Below, in pieces: positions 55,237 through 64,000 of a stretch of DNA of 64,000 nt; within the stretch, counting starts at the first letter, position 1; each line of letters starts with the position of its first letter. Made by a program: the position numbers and the translations under genes. Under the pieces are notes generated by a model. It did not search any database. It was not told the DNA's origin and saw nothing but the letters and a program-made list of their open reading frames with translations. The DNA is taken from assembly GCF_008801605.1 (NCBI RefSeq), contig NZ_VZPJ01000003.1, positions 1-64,000 of the forward strand. Reading direction: 5' to 3'. The DNA is from Pseudomonas brassicacearum subsp. brassicacearum (lineage in GTDB: Bacteria; Pseudomonadota; Gammaproteobacteria; Pseudomonadales; Pseudomonadaceae).

Positions 55237-55549
55237 TGGGTATCTCCTGATGTAATAGCGTGAAAACATGGTCCGGGCCAGCCTGTCACCCTCAGGCGAC
55301 AGCCCTGTGACACGAACCCGCTTGCAAGGGCCGACCATCATACACCGCGCATTTGGACTGTCTTCAACGGTTTTTCGGTGACATCGAAAAATCGCCGTCC
55401 GGTTTCATGCAGCCTCAATTGTCTTGGACAAACCGTTCGTCAGCCTGGCAACGCTCAGGCGCAAGACCTTGAGAAACCACTTTGACAATCATTCTCGTTA
55501 ACATTAAGATCCGTCTCAATTGAGTCACAACCAGCGACGGTTCTCACTT
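55237..55549. other. Peroxiredoxin-bfd intergenic region
   Basis: These 313 bases between divergent genes hold a candidate Fur box close to bfd (55484-55502) and the imperfect inverted repeat near the peroxiredoxin gene. No gene is seen. Confidence 0.55.
55484..55502. promoter_or_regulatory. Fur box upstream of bfd
   Basis: GACAATCATTCTCGTTAAC has the AATNATT-type palindrome of Fur sites and lies 48 bases before the bfd start. Repression by iron-bound Fur fits a gene that mobilises stored iron. Confidence 0.65.
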
Positions 55550-55768
55550 ATGTATGTATGCCTCTGCACTGGCGTCACCGACGGGCAAATCCGCGAAGCG
55601 ATCTACGAAGGTTGCTGCAGCTATCGCGAAGTCCGCCAGACCACCGGCGTAGCCAGCCAATGCGGCAAATGTGCCTGCCTGGCCAAGGAAGTGGTTCGTG
55701 AAACCCTCGCCAAAGTGCAAACGGCACAGGCCTCGATCCCCTACCCGGTAGAATTTAGCGCCGCGTAA
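55550..55768 (+). CDS. bfd: Bacterioferritin-associated ferredoxin
   Basis: A [2Fe-2S] protein of 72 residues that reduces the haem of bacterioferritin and releases stored iron. The four cluster cysteines are at positions 4, 6, 38 and 41 (MYVCLCTGVTDGQI and QCGKCAC). ATG 55550 is the family start; the frame is open upstream from 55520 but there is no signal for using it. It lies before bfr, with a terminator between. Confidence 0.93.
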   Translation: MYVCLCTGVTDGQIREAIYEGCCSYREVRQTTGVASQCGKCACLAKEVVRETLAKVQTAQASIPYPVEFSAA

Positions 55769-55794
55769 CAGCACGTAATAAACAATTTTCAAGG

Positions 55795-55820
55795 AACCGG
55801 ACCCAGTGTCCGGTTTTTTT
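55795..55820 (+). terminator. bfd terminator
   Basis: AACCGGAC (55795-55802) pairs with GTCCGGTT (55808-55815), followed by six T. It lies 26 bases past the bfd stop, so bfr has its own promoter in the A/T-rich stretch that follows. Confidence 0.88.
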
Positions 55821-55976
55821 ATGCCTGCAAATCAAATGCTTAGCCTCCAGACGCGGAACACAAACATTCTTATTCCGATTAATTTTCATTTATTATTCAA
55901 TAACTTAGGTTTGACACTCGTAAATGCGCGGCTCAAACTCTGCCTAATACACAGCTATTACAGGGCAGGCCTCATC

Positions 55977-56450
55977 ATGAAAGGCGACATTACAGTCATC
56001 CAGCATCTCAACAAGATCCTTGCCAATGAGCTGGTCGCGATCAACCAATACTTCCTGCATGCACGCATGTACGAGGATTGGGGCCTGAACAAGCTGGGCA
56101 AGCACGAGTACCACGAATCGATCGACGAGATGAAGCACGCGGACAAGCTGATCAAGCGCATCCTGTTTCTCGAAGGCCTGCCGAACGTCCAGGACCTGGG
56201 CAAGCTGCACATCGGCGAACATACCCGGGAAATGCTTGAGTGCGACCTGCGTATCGAGCGCACCGGCCACACCGACCTGAAGGCCGCTATCGCCCACTGC
56301 GAAAGCGTTGGCGACTTCGGTAGCCGTGAACTGCTGGAAGACATCCTCGAATCCGAGGAAGAGCACATCGACTGGCTGGAAACCCAATTGGGCCTGATCG
56401 ACAAAGTCGGTCTTGAGAACTACCTGCAATCGCAGATGGGTGAAGAGTAA
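55977..56450 (+). CDS. bfr: Bacterioferritin (haem-containing)
   Basis: A 24-subunit iron-storage protein of 157 residues. The haem ligand Met52 is present ([13 protein letters not shown]). Ferroxidase residues Glu18, Glu51, His54, Glu94, Glu127 and His130 occupy the expected places. This is the BfrB-type partner of Bfd. GCAGG before ATG 55977 serves as the ribosome-binding site. It follows bfd in the usual order. Confidence 0.95.
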   Translation: MKGDITVIQHLNKILANELVAINQYFLHARMYEDWGLNKLGKHEYHESIDEMKHADKLIKRILFLEGLPNVQDLGKLHIGEHTREMLECDLRIERTGHTDLKAAIAHCESVGDFGSRELLEDILESEEEHIDWLETQLGLIDKVGLENYLQSQMGEE

Positions 56451-56472
56451 GCTTCCCCGAAAGCAAGCCACT

Positions 56473-56513
56473 AAAAAGCCCCGCCCTCTTTCGAGAGGCG
56501 GGGCTTTTTATTA
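56473..56513. terminator. bfr terminator
   Basis: A GC-rich stem with one bulged C (AAAAGCCCCGCCCTCT with AGAGGCGGGGCTTTT) and TTCG loop, followed by T-rich sequence. It lies about 25 bases past the bfr stop. Confidence 0.88.
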
Positions 56514-56542
56514 CCTGGGTTTCCAGGCCCACCTAAATCCAC

Positions 56543-56570
56543 TGTGGGAGCGAGCTTGCTCGCTCCCACA
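56543..56570. repeat. REP-type perfect palindrome
   Basis: TGTGGGAGCGAGC (56543-56555) and GCTCGCTCCCACA (56558-56570) form a perfect 13-bp hairpin with a two-base loop, between bfr and the convergent grxD. Confidence 0.8.
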
Positions 56571-56617
56571 AGGGTTCGTGTTCACCACAACCGGTGTAGT
56601 GAACAGAACCTCATGGA

Positions 56618-56959
56618 TCAGGCTTCGGTCTTGTTCGCCGCCGCTTTTTCTACCGCTTCCTTGATCGTGGCCTGCAGAGAGCCGTCAGCAGCCATCTCGG
56701 TCATGATGTCGCTACCGCCGATCAGTTCACCACCCACCCACAGCTGTGGGAAGGTTGGCCAGTTGGCGTACTTGGGCAGGTTGGCGCGGATTTCCGGGTT
56801 CTGCAGGATGTCCACGTAGGCAAACTTCTCGCCACACGCCATCACAGCCTGAGCAGCCTTGGCCGAGAAACCGCACTGTGGCGCGTTCGGCGAGCCTTTC
56901 ATGTAAAGCAGGATGGTGTTGTTGGCAATCTGGTCTTTAATCGTTTCGATGATATCCAT
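56618..56959 (-). CDS. grxD: Monothiol glutaredoxin Grx4
   Basis: A CGFS-type monothiol glutaredoxin that carries [2Fe-2S] clusters with glutathione. It has 113 residues from ATG 56959. The active site PQCGFSAKAAQAV is near residue 30, and the glutathione-binding WPTFPQLWVGGELIGGSDI follows. It is divergent from nothing nearby and lies 90 bases from the molybdopterin oxidoreductase gene on the same strand. Confidence 0.95.
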   Translation of the reverse strand: MDIIETIKDQIANNTILLYMKGSPNAPQCGFSAKAAQAVMACGEKFAYVDILQNPEIRANLPKYANWPTFPQLWVGGELIGGSDIMTEMAADGSLQATIKEAVEKAAANKTEA

Positions 56960-57048
56960 GGAGCACCTCGGCTTAAAACTTTTGCGACTTAAGTTGTCGA
57001 CACGGTGACGCATTGTAACGGAAAGCCGAACCTGCTCCAGAGACAATT

Positions 57049-59157
57049 TTACGCAGCCGCCACCTTCACCGGTACGCCGTTGAGTGCCGCGTTGCCGGAC
57101 AACTCATCGAGCTGACAATCATCGGTCAGGTCGTTGGCGCTGGAGCCCGGTTGTCCGCTGGCGATGGTCATCTGCACGCCCGGCCGGGCATGGCCCCAGC
57201 CGTGGGGCAGGCTGACCACGCCTTTCATCATGTCCAGGCTGCCCAGCACCTCGACTTCAATGACGCCCACCCGCGAACTGACGGTCACCCGTTGCCCGTC
57301 GACCAGGCCACGACTGGCGAGGTCATCCGGGTGCATCAACAACTGATGACGCGGCTTGCCCTTCACCAGTCGATGAAAATTATGCATCCAGGAGTTATTG
57401 CTGCGCACATGGCGGCGGCCAATCATCAGCAATTCGTCCGGTTTTGGCGCCTGCAACGCAGCGAAGCGCGCAAGATCGGCGAGTATCACCGCTGGCGCAG
57501 CCTGCACCCGCTGGTTTTCGGTTTTCAGGCGTGCAGCCAGGTTGGGCTTGAGCGCACCGAGGTCGATGCCATGGGGATGATCGAACAGGGTCGTCAGGGA
57601 CAGCTTGTGCGGCGAGGCGTCGCCATACGCCCCGCTACGCAGGCCGAAATCGATCATCTGCGCCGGCGGCATGGTCGGCTTGAGCTCCTTGCCGGTTCGG
57701 GTGGCAAAGGCCTTGGCCAAGCCGACGAAGATTTCCCAATCGTGCAGCGCACCCTCGGGCTTGGGCAGGATCGCCCGGTTGAAACGGGTCACGTTGCGCA
57801 CCGCGAACAGGTTGAACGTGGTGTCGTAATGATCGTTCTCCAGGGCCGAGGTCGAGGGCAGGATCAGGTCGGCGTAACGCGTGGTTTCGTTGATGTACAA
57901 ATCGAGGCTGACCATGAACTCCAGCCCGTCCAGGGCCTGCTCCAGTTGCCGCCCGTTGGGTGTGGACAGCACCGGGTTGCCGGCCACGGTGACCAGCGCA
58001 CGAATCTGGCCTTCGCCTTCGGTGAGCATTTCCTCGGCCAGGGCCGACACCGGCAACTCCCCTGCGTACTCGGGACGCCCGGACACCCGGCTCTGCCAAC
58101 GGTTGAAATGCCCGCCCGAGGTGGTAGCGACCAGGTCCACCGCTGGCTCGGTGCACAGCGCCCCGCCTACCCGATCAAGATTGCCGGTGACCAGGTTGAT
58201 CAATTGAATCAGCCAATGGCACAGCGTGCCAAACGCCTGGGTCGACACCCCCATCCGCCCGTAGCACACCGCTGACGGCGCGGCGGCGAAGTCGCGGGCC
58301 AATTGCCGGATCTGCGCTGCAGGCACCGCACAGAGCGGGCTCATGGCTTCAGCTGTGAAAGTGGCGACGGCCTCGCGCACCTCGTCCAGGCCGTCCACCG
58401 GCAGGTGGCTGTCACGGGTCAGGCCTTCGCTGAACAATGTATTGAGCAAACCAAACAGCAGCGCAGCATCACCGCCGGGGCGTACAAAGACGTGCTGGTT
58501 GGCAATGGCCGCCGTTTCGCTGCGGCGCGGATCGACCACCACCACCTTGCCGCCACGGGCCTGGATCGCCTTGAGGCGCTTCTCCACGTCCGGCACGGTC
58601 ATGATGCTGCCGTTGGACGCCAGCGGGTTGCCGCCCAGGATCAGCATGAAGTCGGTGTGGTCGATGTCCGGAATCGGCAGCAGCAGGCCGTGACCGTACA
58701 TCAAGTAGCTGGTCAGGTGATGGGGCAGTTGGTCCACCGAAGTCGCCGAGAAACGGCTGCGGGTTTTCAACAGGCCCAGGAAATAGTTGCTGTGGGTCAT
58801 CAGCCCATAGTTATGCACGCTGGGGTTGCCCTGGTAGACCGCCACCGCGTTCAGGCCATGGCGCGCCTGGATGTCCGCCAGGCGCTCGGCCACCAACGCG
58901 AAGGCGTCGTCCCAGGCAATCGGTTGCCATTCATTGCCAACGCGCTGCATGGGCTGGCGCAGCCGGTCTGGGTCGTTCTGGATATCTTGCAGCGCCACCG
59001 CCTTGGGGCAAATGTGACCGCGACTGAAGGTGTCCAGCGCATCGCCCTTGATCGAGGTGATCACCAGGCCCTGGCCGTCGGTTTCGGTGGTTTCGAGGGT
59101 CAAGCCGCAGATGGCTTCACACAAGTGGCACGCACGGTGGTGGAGAGTCTTGGTCAT
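57049..59157 (-). CDS. Molybdopterin-dependent oxidoreductase
   Basis: A protein of 702 residues of the DMSO-reductase superfamily. The N-terminal [4Fe-4S] motif is HRACHLCEAICGL (C10, C13, C17) with a fourth Cys in HICPKA near residue 50. Molybdopterin-binding segments follow (YQGNPSVHNYGL; LILGGNPLASNGSI). At the position where formate dehydrogenases have Cys or selenocysteine as Mo ligand, this reads GNPSVHN, so a Ser ligand is possible. The substrate is unknown. It is cytoplasmic with no signal peptide and has no electron-transfer subunit gene beside it. Confidence 0.88.
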   Translation of the reverse strand: MTKTLHHRACHLCEAICGLTLETTETDGQGLVITSIKGDALDTFSRGHICPKAVALQDIQNDPDRLRQPMQRVGNEWQPIAWDDAFALVAERLADIQARHGLNAVAVYQGNPSVHNYGLMTHSNYFLGLLKTRSRFSATSVDQLPHHLTSYLMYGHGLLLPIPDIDHTDFMLILGGNPLASNGSIMTVPDVEKRLKAIQARGGKVVVVDPRRSETAAIANQHVFVRPGGDAALLFGLLNTLFSEGLTRDSHLPVDGLDEVREAVATFTAEAMSPLCAVPAAQIRQLARDFAAAPSAVCYGRMGVSTQAFGTLCHWLIQLINLVTGNLDRVGGALCTEPAVDLVATTSGGHFNRWQSRVSGRPEYAGELPVSALAEEMLTEGEGQIRALVTVAGNPVLSTPNGRQLEQALDGLEFMVSLDLYINETTRYADLILPSTSALENDHYDTTFNLFAVRNVTRFNRAILPKPEGALHDWEIFVGLAKAFATRTGKELKPTMPPAQMIDFGLRSGAYGDASPHKLSLTTLFDHPHGIDLGALKPNLAARLKTENQRVQAAPAVILADLARFAALQAPKPDELLMIGRRHVRSNNSWMHNFHRLVKGKPRHQLLMHPDDLASRGLVDGQRVTVSSRVGVIEVEVLGSLDMMKGVVSLPHGWGHARPGVQMTIASGQPGSSANDLTDDCQLDELSGNAALNGVPVKVAAA

Positions 59158-59288
59158 GGCCAGTCTCTGTTTTATTCGTGGCGGGCGCTTTCGGCCGCGG
59201 GAACAAAACTATGGCGCGTGATTCCCGGCAGCGCCAGCGACGTTCGTCCTGTGAATTGCCGGGCATCAGGCCCACCGATGAGAGGGCG

Positions 59289-59576
59289 TCAAGGCTGGTC
59301 GGGAGGCGGTGCCAGCATCTGGATTTCTTCGACGGTTTCCACCTGCTCCTGGGCAATGGGCACACCCGTTAGCTCGCCAATCAGCCGCCAATGCTCGTCG
59401 AGGCCGCTGCTGATAGTGGCCATGCGATCGATCATCCGACGGCCCGCGGCCTTGGTCACCTCGTCATCGCTGCGCAGCAATTCGAATGACATGGAAGTCA
59501 CCGAAGCCGTCAGGTGCGTCAGCGATCGTGCAGTCAGCCCCAGCAGTTCCATCAGTTGTTGCTCTTTCGAATCCAT
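59289..59576 (-). CDS. Small hypothetical protein
   Basis: A protein of 95 residues, mostly helical, with a proline-rich end (MLAPPPDQP). It has no signal peptide or membrane segment. It lies between the molybdopterin gene and argF; P. aeruginosa has a small hypothetical near argF too, from memory (PA3536). A run of hydroxylated residues (TASVTSMSF) is not a recognised motif. Function unknown. Confidence 0.65.
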   Translation of the reverse strand: MDSKEQQLMELLGLTARSLTHLTASVTSMSFELLRSDDEVTKAAGRRMIDRMATISSGLDEHWRLIGELTGVPIAQEQVETVEEIQMLAPPPDQP

Positions 59577-59979
59577 TTCGGGCTCCTGTGCCGCTGAGGC
59601 TCATTTATAACTCAGGCCTTTGCATTAGGAAATGTTTCACGACCACCACCAGACCGGCGAAAGACTGGGGGGCCACGGCGCAAACCGCCCCTCATCCATC
59701 GCGCGCCCGCCGCGCTTGATTGCCAAGCCAAGCAACGCCAGTGTACAAATGGGTCGCTGCTGTCAGGAAACCGGCCACAAATATGCCATCGCATTCGCGT
59801 GATGGTCTCGCTGAAATCCCCAAAAACCGTAGCCCTATTGGTAAGACGCGACATTTAATTATAAGATCGCGCCTTCCCCTATTTCGTCGCCCCGTGCGGC
59901 TTTTGCCGCAGGTCTCGCCCGTTTTTTGAATAAACAAGGCTTTGAGCATCTGCGGTCAGTTACAAAAAGGTAGTCAATC
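59577..59979. other. argF upstream region
   Basis: These 403 bases between the hypothetical gene and divergent argF hold a tandem ArgR operator (59833-59874). No other gene or clear repeat is seen. Confidence 0.6.
59833..59874 (-). promoter_or_regulatory. Tandem ArgR operator upstream of argF
   Basis: Read on the minus strand, two adjacent 21-base half-sites fit the P. aeruginosa ArgR pattern TGTCGC-N8-AA-N5, as I recall it: TGTCGC-N8-AA at 59833-59853 exactly, and AGGCGC-N8-AA at 59854-59874 with two changes. Direct tandem half-sites are the known geometry. They lie about 105-147 bases before the argF start, so arginine repression is likely. Confidence 0.7.
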
Positions 59980-60900
59980 ATGAGCGCAAGGCACTTTCTC
60001 TCCCTGATGGATTTCACGCCCGATGAGTTGCTCGGCGTGATCCGTCGAGGCGTGGAGCTCAAGGACCTGCGTAACCGCGGCGTACTGTTCGAGCCCTTGA
60101 AAAACCGCGTGTTGGGGATGATCTTCGAGAAGTCATCGACCCGCACCCGCATCTCTTTCGAAGCCGGCATGATCCAGCTGGGCGGCCAGGCGATCTTCCT
60201 GTCGCCCCGCGACACCCAACTGGGCCGTGGCGAACCGGTCAGCGATTGCGCCATCGTCATGTCTAGCATGCTGGATGCAGTGATGATCCGTACCTTTGCC
60301 CACAGCACCCTGACCGAGTTCGCGGCCCATTCCCGCGTACCCGTCATCAATGGCCTGTCCGATGACCTGCACCCCTGCCAGTTGCTGGCCGACATGCAGA
60401 CCTTCCTCGAGCATCGCGGCTCGATCCAGGGCAAGACCGTGGCCTGGATCGGCGATGGCAACAACATGTGCAACAGCTATATAGAAGCGGCGCTGCAATT
60501 CGACTTCCAGCTGCGCATTGCCTGCCCTGAAGGTTATGACCCCAATGCCGAGCTGCTCGCCAAGGCCGGGGACCGGGTGACCATCGTGCGTGATCCGAAA
60601 CAGGCCGTGGCCGGTGCGCACCTGGTGAGCACCGACGTCTGGACCTCCATGGGCCAGGAAGAAGAAACCGCCAAGCGCCTCAAGCTGTTCGCGCCGCTAC
60701 AGGTCAACCGGGCCTTGCTCGACCTGGCGGATGCCGACGTGCTGTTCATGCACTGCCTGCCGGCCCACCGTGGCGAGGAGATCAGCTTCGACTTGCTGGA
60801 CGACCCGCGCTCGGTGGCCTGGGACCAGGCAGAAAATCGACTTCACGCGCAAAAGGCACTGCTCGAGTTCCTTGTCGAGCCGGCGTATCACCACGCATGA
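59980..60900 (+). CDS. argF: Ornithine carbamoyltransferase, anabolic
   Basis: Makes citrulline from ornithine and carbamoyl phosphate. It has 306 residues. Carbamoyl-phosphate motif [10 protein letters not shown] near residue 47, ornithine-binding HPCQLLADM near residue 130, and [10 protein letters not shown] near residue 257. The tandem ArgR operator upstream and the separate gene argue for the anabolic enzyme rather than catabolic ArcB. The next gene starts inside its stop (ATGA overlap). Confidence 0.96.
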   Translation: MSARHFLSLMDFTPDELLGVIRRGVELKDLRNRGVLFEPLKNRVLGMIFEKSSTRTRISFEAGMIQLGGQAIFLSPRDTQLGRGEPVSDCAIVMSSMLDAVMIRTFAHSTLTEFAAHSRVPVINGLSDDLHPCQLLADMQTFLEHRGSIQGKTVAWIGDGNNMCNSYIEAALQFDFQLRIACPEGYDPNAELLAKAGDRVTIVRDPKQAVAGAHLVSTDVWTSMGQEEETAKRLKLFAPLQVNRALLDLADADVLFMHCLPAHRGEEISFDLLDDPRSVAWDQAENRLHAQKALLEFLVEPAYHHA

Positions 60901-62006
60901 GCCATTCGCTGCTGCTGAATTTGCATAACCTGGCCTGCGGCTACCAAAACCAGCGGGTCGTGCAGAACCTCAACCTGCACCTCAATGCCGGCGATATCGG
61001 TTGCCTGCTCGGTTCGTCCGGGTGCGGCAAGACCACGACGTTGCGCGCCATCGCCGGCTTCGAACCGGTGCACGAGGGTGAAATCCAATTGGCCGGGGAA
61101 ACCATCTCCCGCGCCGGTTTCACCCTCGCCCCGGAAAAACGCCGTATCGGCATGGTGTTCCAGGACTATGCCCTGTTTCCCCACCTGAGCGTGGCCGAGA
61201 ACATCGCCTTTGGCATTCGCAAGCATCCGGACAAGGATCGCGTCGTCGAAGAGTTGTTGGAACTGGTCAATCTGAAGCACCTGGGCAAGCGCTTTCCCCA
61301 TGAGTTGTCCGGCGGCCAGCAACAACGCGTGGCCCTGGCCCGCGCGCTGGCACCAGAACCACAACTGCTATTGCTCGATGAGCCGTTCTCCAACCTCGAT
61401 GGCGAGTTGCGACGCAAGCTCAGCCATGAAGTGCGGGATATTCTCAAGGCCCGCGGCACCAGCGCGATCCTGGTCACACACGATCAGGAAGAAGCCTTCG
61501 CCGTGAGTGACCATGTCGGGGTATTCAAGGAAGGTCGACTGGAACAGTGGGACACGCCCTACAACCTGTATCACGAACCTCTGACGCCATACGTCGCCAG
61601 CTTCATTGGCCAGGGCTACTTCATTCGCGGCCGGCTCGACAGCCCGGAATCGGTGCAAACCGAGTTGGGCACCCTGCGCGGTAACCGGGCCTACACCTGG
61701 CCCATCGGCGGTGCGGTGGATGTGTTGCTGCGCCCAGACGATATCGTCTACGCACCGGACAGCCCGCTCACCGCCAGCATTGTCGGCAAGACCTTCCTGG
61801 GCGCTTCAACCTTGTATCGCCTGCAATTGCCCACAGGCGCGCAACTGGAATCGATCTTCCCCAGCCACGCCGACCATCAGCTCGGGGACAGTGTCGGCAT
61901 CCGCGTGGCGGCTGAACACCTGGTGCTGTTCCAAGCCTCGGGCAGCACCGCGGCGCACATCCCGCCGGTGGACAGCGGTGTGCGGCGCTATAGCACCGCC
62001 AGCTGA
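60897..62006 (+). CDS. ABC transporter ATP-binding protein, iron/sugar type
   Basis: An ATPase of 369 residues of the FbpC/PotA-like class. Walker A is [19 protein letters not shown] near residue 39, the Q-loop [11 protein letters not shown], the signature [15 protein letters not shown], and Walker [15 protein letters not shown]-terminal TOBE-type domain (about 240-369) with [12 protein letters not shown] follows. No permease or binding-protein gene is adjacent, so its partner is elsewhere. Cotranscription with argF by the ATGA overlap is notable. PAO1 has the same pair, from memory. Confidence 0.87.
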   Translation: MSHSLLLNLHNLACGYQNQRVVQNLNLHLNAGDIGCLLGSSGCGKTTTLRAIAGFEPVHEGEIQLAGETISRAGFTLAPEKRRIGMVFQDYALFPHLSVAENIAFGIRKHPDKDRVVEELLELVNLKHLGKRFPHELSGGQQQRVALARALAPEPQLLLLDEPFSNLDGELRRKLSHEVRDILKARGTSAILVTHDQEEAFAVSDHVGVFKEGRLEQWDTPYNLYHEPLTPYVASFIGQGYFIRGRLDSPESVQTELGTLRGNRAYTWPIGGAVDVLLRPDDIVYAPDSPLTASIVGKTFLGASTLYRLQLPTGAQLESIFPSHADHQLGDSVGIRVAAEHLVLFQASGSTAAHIPPVDSGVRRYSTAS

Positions 62007-62066
62007 TAGCTCCCGCCCCACAAGGGAATTTGCAGCAGGCACAAATCAGCTGTCATCCATAAATCC

Positions 62067-62156
62067 TGTGGGAGCGAGCTTGCTCGCGATGGCATAGGCA
62101 CATTCAGCATCGATGTACGCTGAACCACCGCTATCGCGAGCAAGCTCGCTCCCACA
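62067..62156. repeat. Inverted pair of REP-type repeats
   Basis: Copies at 62067-62090 and 62133-62156 in opposite orientation lie between convergent genes. Confidence 0.8.
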
Positions 62157-62183
62157 GTTGGTCTCATTGGCTTGAGTGCAGAG

Positions 62184-62966
62184 TCAACCCAGCATCAACG
62201 TCCCACTGGCCACCAACGTCGCATTCCCGCCGATCTTCACCCGCTCCCCCTCCAACCGGCAGAACAACGCCCCGCCCCGGGCCGAGCATTGGTAAGCCGT
62301 CAGCCCTTGCTTGCCCAAGCGCTTGGACCAATAGGGAATCAGGCTGCAGTGGGTCGAGCCGGTCACTGGGTCCTCGTTGATGCCAATCGCCGGGGCAAAA
62401 TAGCGCGAGACAAAATCATGCTTGCTCCCCGGCGCGGTCACGATAGCGCCCGGCCAAGGCAGTTTTGCCAGGGCCGCCATGTCCGGCTTGCAATCGAGTA
62501 CCGCTTGCTCCGATTCCAGCACCACGAACAGTTCGTTGGAACTCAGCACGTCCACCGCTTCGACACCCAAGGCACTCTGGACGGCCAAGGACGTGCCCAA
62601 CTCGGCAGGCACGACAGCCGGAAAATCCAGCCACAACCGATCACCTTCGCGCGTAACGCTCAACGAACCGGACTTGCAGATGAAATCCAGTCGCTCGACC
62701 GTTTCGTGGTAGACCTCGAACAGTACATAAGCGCTGGCCAACGTAGCGTGCCCGCACAGCGGGACTTCGGTGGCAGGCGTGAACCAGCGGATATGCCAAT
62801 GCTGGCCTTCACGCACCAGAAACGCGGTTTCAGCCTGGTTATGTTCGGCGGCGATCTTCTGCATCAAGTCATCGGCAAGCCAGCCGTCGAGTCTATAGAC
62901 CATCGCCGGGTTACCGCCGAACGGCCGGTCACTGAACGCATCGACCTGATGAAACGCAAGCTGCAT
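62184..62966 (-). CDS. PhzF-family isomerase-like protein
   Basis: A protein of 260 residues of the PhzF/diaminopimelate-epimerase-like fold. Features seen: FHQVDAFSDRPFGGNPAMVY at the N-terminus, HNQAETAFLV with the conserved catalytic Glu near residue 45, and PLCGHATLASAYVLFE near residue 70. No other phenazine genes are present, so this is one of the widespread uncharacterised members, not phenazine synthesis. The second-half motif DPVTGSTHCSLIPYW is also typical. Confidence 0.87.
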   Translation of the reverse strand: MQLAFHQVDAFSDRPFGGNPAMVYRLDGWLADDLMQKIAAEHNQAETAFLVREGQHWHIRWFTPATEVPLCGHATLASAYVLFEVYHETVERLDFICKSGSLSVTREGDRLWLDFPAVVPAELGTSLAVQSALGVEAVDVLSSNELFVVLESEQAVLDCKPDMAALAKLPWPGAIVTAPGSKHDFVSRYFAPAIGINEDPVTGSTHCSLIPYWSKRLGKQGLTAYQCSARGGALFCRLEGERVKIGGNATLVASGTLMLG

Positions 62967-63098
62967 GGCACTTCTCCTTTTTTTGATGCGCCAGCATGCG
63001 GTGCAGCGGCACAGCTTAACCAGTGACAGATCAGTAGAATTTTCACCCTACAGCATGGGATGGAAGCTCTGACTCCTAGCTTAGCCTTTCACACCCTT

Positions 63099-63136
63099 GT
63101 GGCGAGAACGCTTGCTCCCGCTCGGCTGCGCAGCCG
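63099..63136. repeat. Second REP-like repeat type, second copy
   Basis: This element shares CTTGCTCCCGCTCGGCTGCG and CAGC with the element at 20498-20541. It abuts the end of the YbaK gene. Confidence 0.65.
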
Positions 63137-63140
63137 TTAA

Positions 63141-63611
63141 TCAAGCACGTCCAATGTCAGCAAACGTCGCCCCGGTGTGCTCCTTCAATACCGAAGGCGC
63201 CAACTCGACTTCCAAGCCGCGCCGTCCCGCACTGACAAACATACTGGCGAGCGGCTGTGCGGAATTGTCGATAAAAGTGCGCAGGCGCTTCTTCTGCCCC
63301 AGCGGGCTGATGCCGCCAAGTAAATAACCGGTCGAACGCTGCGCGGCGGCTGGGTCGGCCATCTCGACCTTTTTCACCCCGGCGGCATGGGCCAGGCCTT
63401 TCAAGTCCAGGCTTCCGGCCACAGGCACCACCGCCACCAACAGTTCACCCTTTTCGCTGGCCGCCAACAACGTCTTGAACACCTGCGCCGGATCCAGGCC
63501 GAGCTTTTCCGCCGCTTCCAAACCGTAGGACGCGGCCTTGGGATCGTGTTCGTAACTGTGGATGCGATGTTCGGCGCGCACTTTCTTAAGCAGATCCAAC
63601 GCGGGTGTCAT
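63141..63611 (-). CDS. ybaK: Cys-tRNA(Pro)/Cys-tRNA(Cys) deacylase YbaK
   Basis: Hydrolyses mischarged cysteinyl-tRNA(Pro). It has 156 residues from ATG 63611. The family features are a conserved Lys in AQVFKTLLA near residue 47, [20 protein letters not shown], and [17 protein letters not shown] with the GxxP loop. The frame continues upstream to 63725, but ATG 63611 is the usual start ([10 protein letters not shown]). It is separated from the divergent glpF-like gene. Confidence 0.9.
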   Translation of the reverse strand: MTPALDLLKKVRAEHRIHSYEHDPKAASYGLEAAEKLGLDPAQVFKTLLAASEKGELLVAVVPVAGSLDLKGLAHAAGVKKVEMADPAAAQRSTGYLLGGISPLGQKKRLRTFIDNSAQPLASMFVSAGRRGLEVELAPSVLKEHTGATFADIGRA

Positions 63612-63932
63612 GACTGCTCCTGACAAGGAAATGAAAAAAGAGTGGCCGGATTCTAAGCCATCGCCAGCGAAAAGGCTTGGGACGGGGTCGCGAGTACGGT
63701 GACCCACCGTCAGTGGAAGAGTCATTCACGCCACGAATAGTTGAAATGTGACCGATGGTTCACTTTCGACCTTTGACATCAGCGTTTCTTGTCTATATTT
63801 TTTCGAAACTGAAAGTCATATCGCAGGTCTCAAGCAGCAACCCGAGATCAGGATGGGGATCCTGCCTCGGTGGAGATCGCGCAATCGAGCTTTATCGAAG
63901 GCGCAGCAAAACAACAAAAAACCGAGGTTTGA
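63612..63932. other. ybaK-glpF intergenic region
   Basis: These 321 bases between divergent genes hold a good sigma-70 promoter for glpF (63773-63801). A long leader (about 125 bases) follows it. No gene is seen. Confidence 0.6.
63773..63801 (+). promoter_or_regulatory. Sigma-70 promoter of glpF
   Basis: A perfect TTGACA (63773-63778) is followed after 17 bases by TATTTT (63796-63801); an overlapping TATATT gives a 15-base spacing. The adjacent TTTCGAAACTGAAA, just downstream, could be part of a GlpR-type operator, but that is only a resemblance. Confidence 0.6.
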
Positions 63933-64000
63933 ATGACAACTGCTTTACAACAGCCGTCCCTGTCCGGCCAATGCCTGGCTGAATTCCTGGGCACTGCCCT
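63933..64000 (+). CDS. glpF: Glycerol facilitator GlpF, partial at window edge
   Basis: Only the first 22 codons lie in the window (MTTALQQPSLSGQCLAEFLG and TAL). The SGQCLAEFLGTA segment is the start of helix 1 of MIP-family aquaglyceroporins, which take up glycerol. Position after ybaK matches PAO1 gene order, from memory, where glpF begins the glycerol operon. The ribosome-binding site is weak (GAGG eight bases upstream). Confidence 0.75.
   Translation, partial: MTTALQQPSLSGQCLAEFLGTA

Noticed and set aside
57049..59157. Selenocysteine formate dehydrogenase
   Set aside because: There is no in-frame TGA and no Cys or selenocysteine at the Mo-ligand position; the segment reads GNPSVHN.
62184..62966. 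Phenazine biosynthesis locus
   Set aside because: Only a PhzF-family gene is present; no phzA-E or phzG neighbours.

Overview
The window is chromosomal DNA of a fluorescent Pseudomonas (P. fluorescens group). This rests on high GC, Pseudomonas-style gene blocks (scpB-scpA-yciO-rnm/yciB-yciI; mexVW-inaA-colSR-groEL-groES-fxsA; argG-motY-pyrC-rnt-prx-bfd-bfr-grxD; argF-ABC ATPase), and at least 16 loci of the short REP-type palindrome GTGGGAGC...GCTCGCGAT and its variants that litter such genomes. I see no rRNA, tRNA, CRISPR array, prophage or insertion sequence. Comparisons with P. aeruginosa PAO1 gene order and with E. coli proteins are from memory.

Layout. 0.2-7.3 kb: a small hypothetical, periplasmic glycerophosphodiesterase GlpQ, a PepSY protein, the metal transporter ZntB, a frameshifted chemoreceptor, two small hypotheticals and an MFS transporter. 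7.3-12.7 kb: ribosome-rescue hydrolase ArfB, an AroP-type permease, then a 45-residue acidic peptide gene followed by an M29-like aminopeptidase-related gene, and the pseudouridine synthase RluB. 12.9-17.2 kb: chromosome segregation and yci genes. 17.3-20.5 kb: a Cpx-like envelope-stress locus in the order regulator, Spy-like chaperone, terminator, sensor kinase. 20.6-22.2 kb: an Ig-like/Big2 domain protein of accessory character. 22.5-26.1 kb: di-haem oxidoreductase, imelysin-like lipoprotein and DUF1513 protein, an iron-related periplasmic operon. 26.3-30.5 kb: a MexVW-type RND pump. 30.7-35.4 kb: the ColRS two-component system flanked on both sides by probable target genes for lipopolysaccharide or membrane modification. 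35.6-41.3 kb: groEL/groES with a heat-shock-type promoter, fxsA, a haem-utilisation-like protein, an SDR enzyme and Mrp. 41.6-48.5 kb: metG, then an rnfABDGE-nth operon without rnfC, and a small conserved gene. 48.5-51.4 kb: an orphan LuxR-type regulator, a two-TM hypothetical and argG. 51.5-57 kb: motY, pyrC-rnt, peroxiredoxin, bfd, bfr, grxD. 57-64 kb: a molybdopterin oxidoreductase, argF with a tandem ArgR operator, an orphan ABC ATPase, a PhzF-like protein, a YbaK deacylase and the start of glpF.

Most interesting points. (1) The peptide/peptidase-like pair at 10.0-11.2 kb looks like a compact peptide-processing cassette that I cannot assign to a known system. (2) The Rnf-like operon lacks the NADH-oxidising subunit RnfC and three of the four membrane cysteines that ligate the RnfA/RnfE iron-sulfur centre. 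Its RnfB has lost its membrane anchor and carries an RnfC-like tail. It is probably a repurposed electron-transfer complex. (3) The chemoreceptor has a one-base frameshift in its most conserved region. (4) Two ColR-type boxes, the tandem ArgR operator and a structured groESL leader can be read directly from the sequence.
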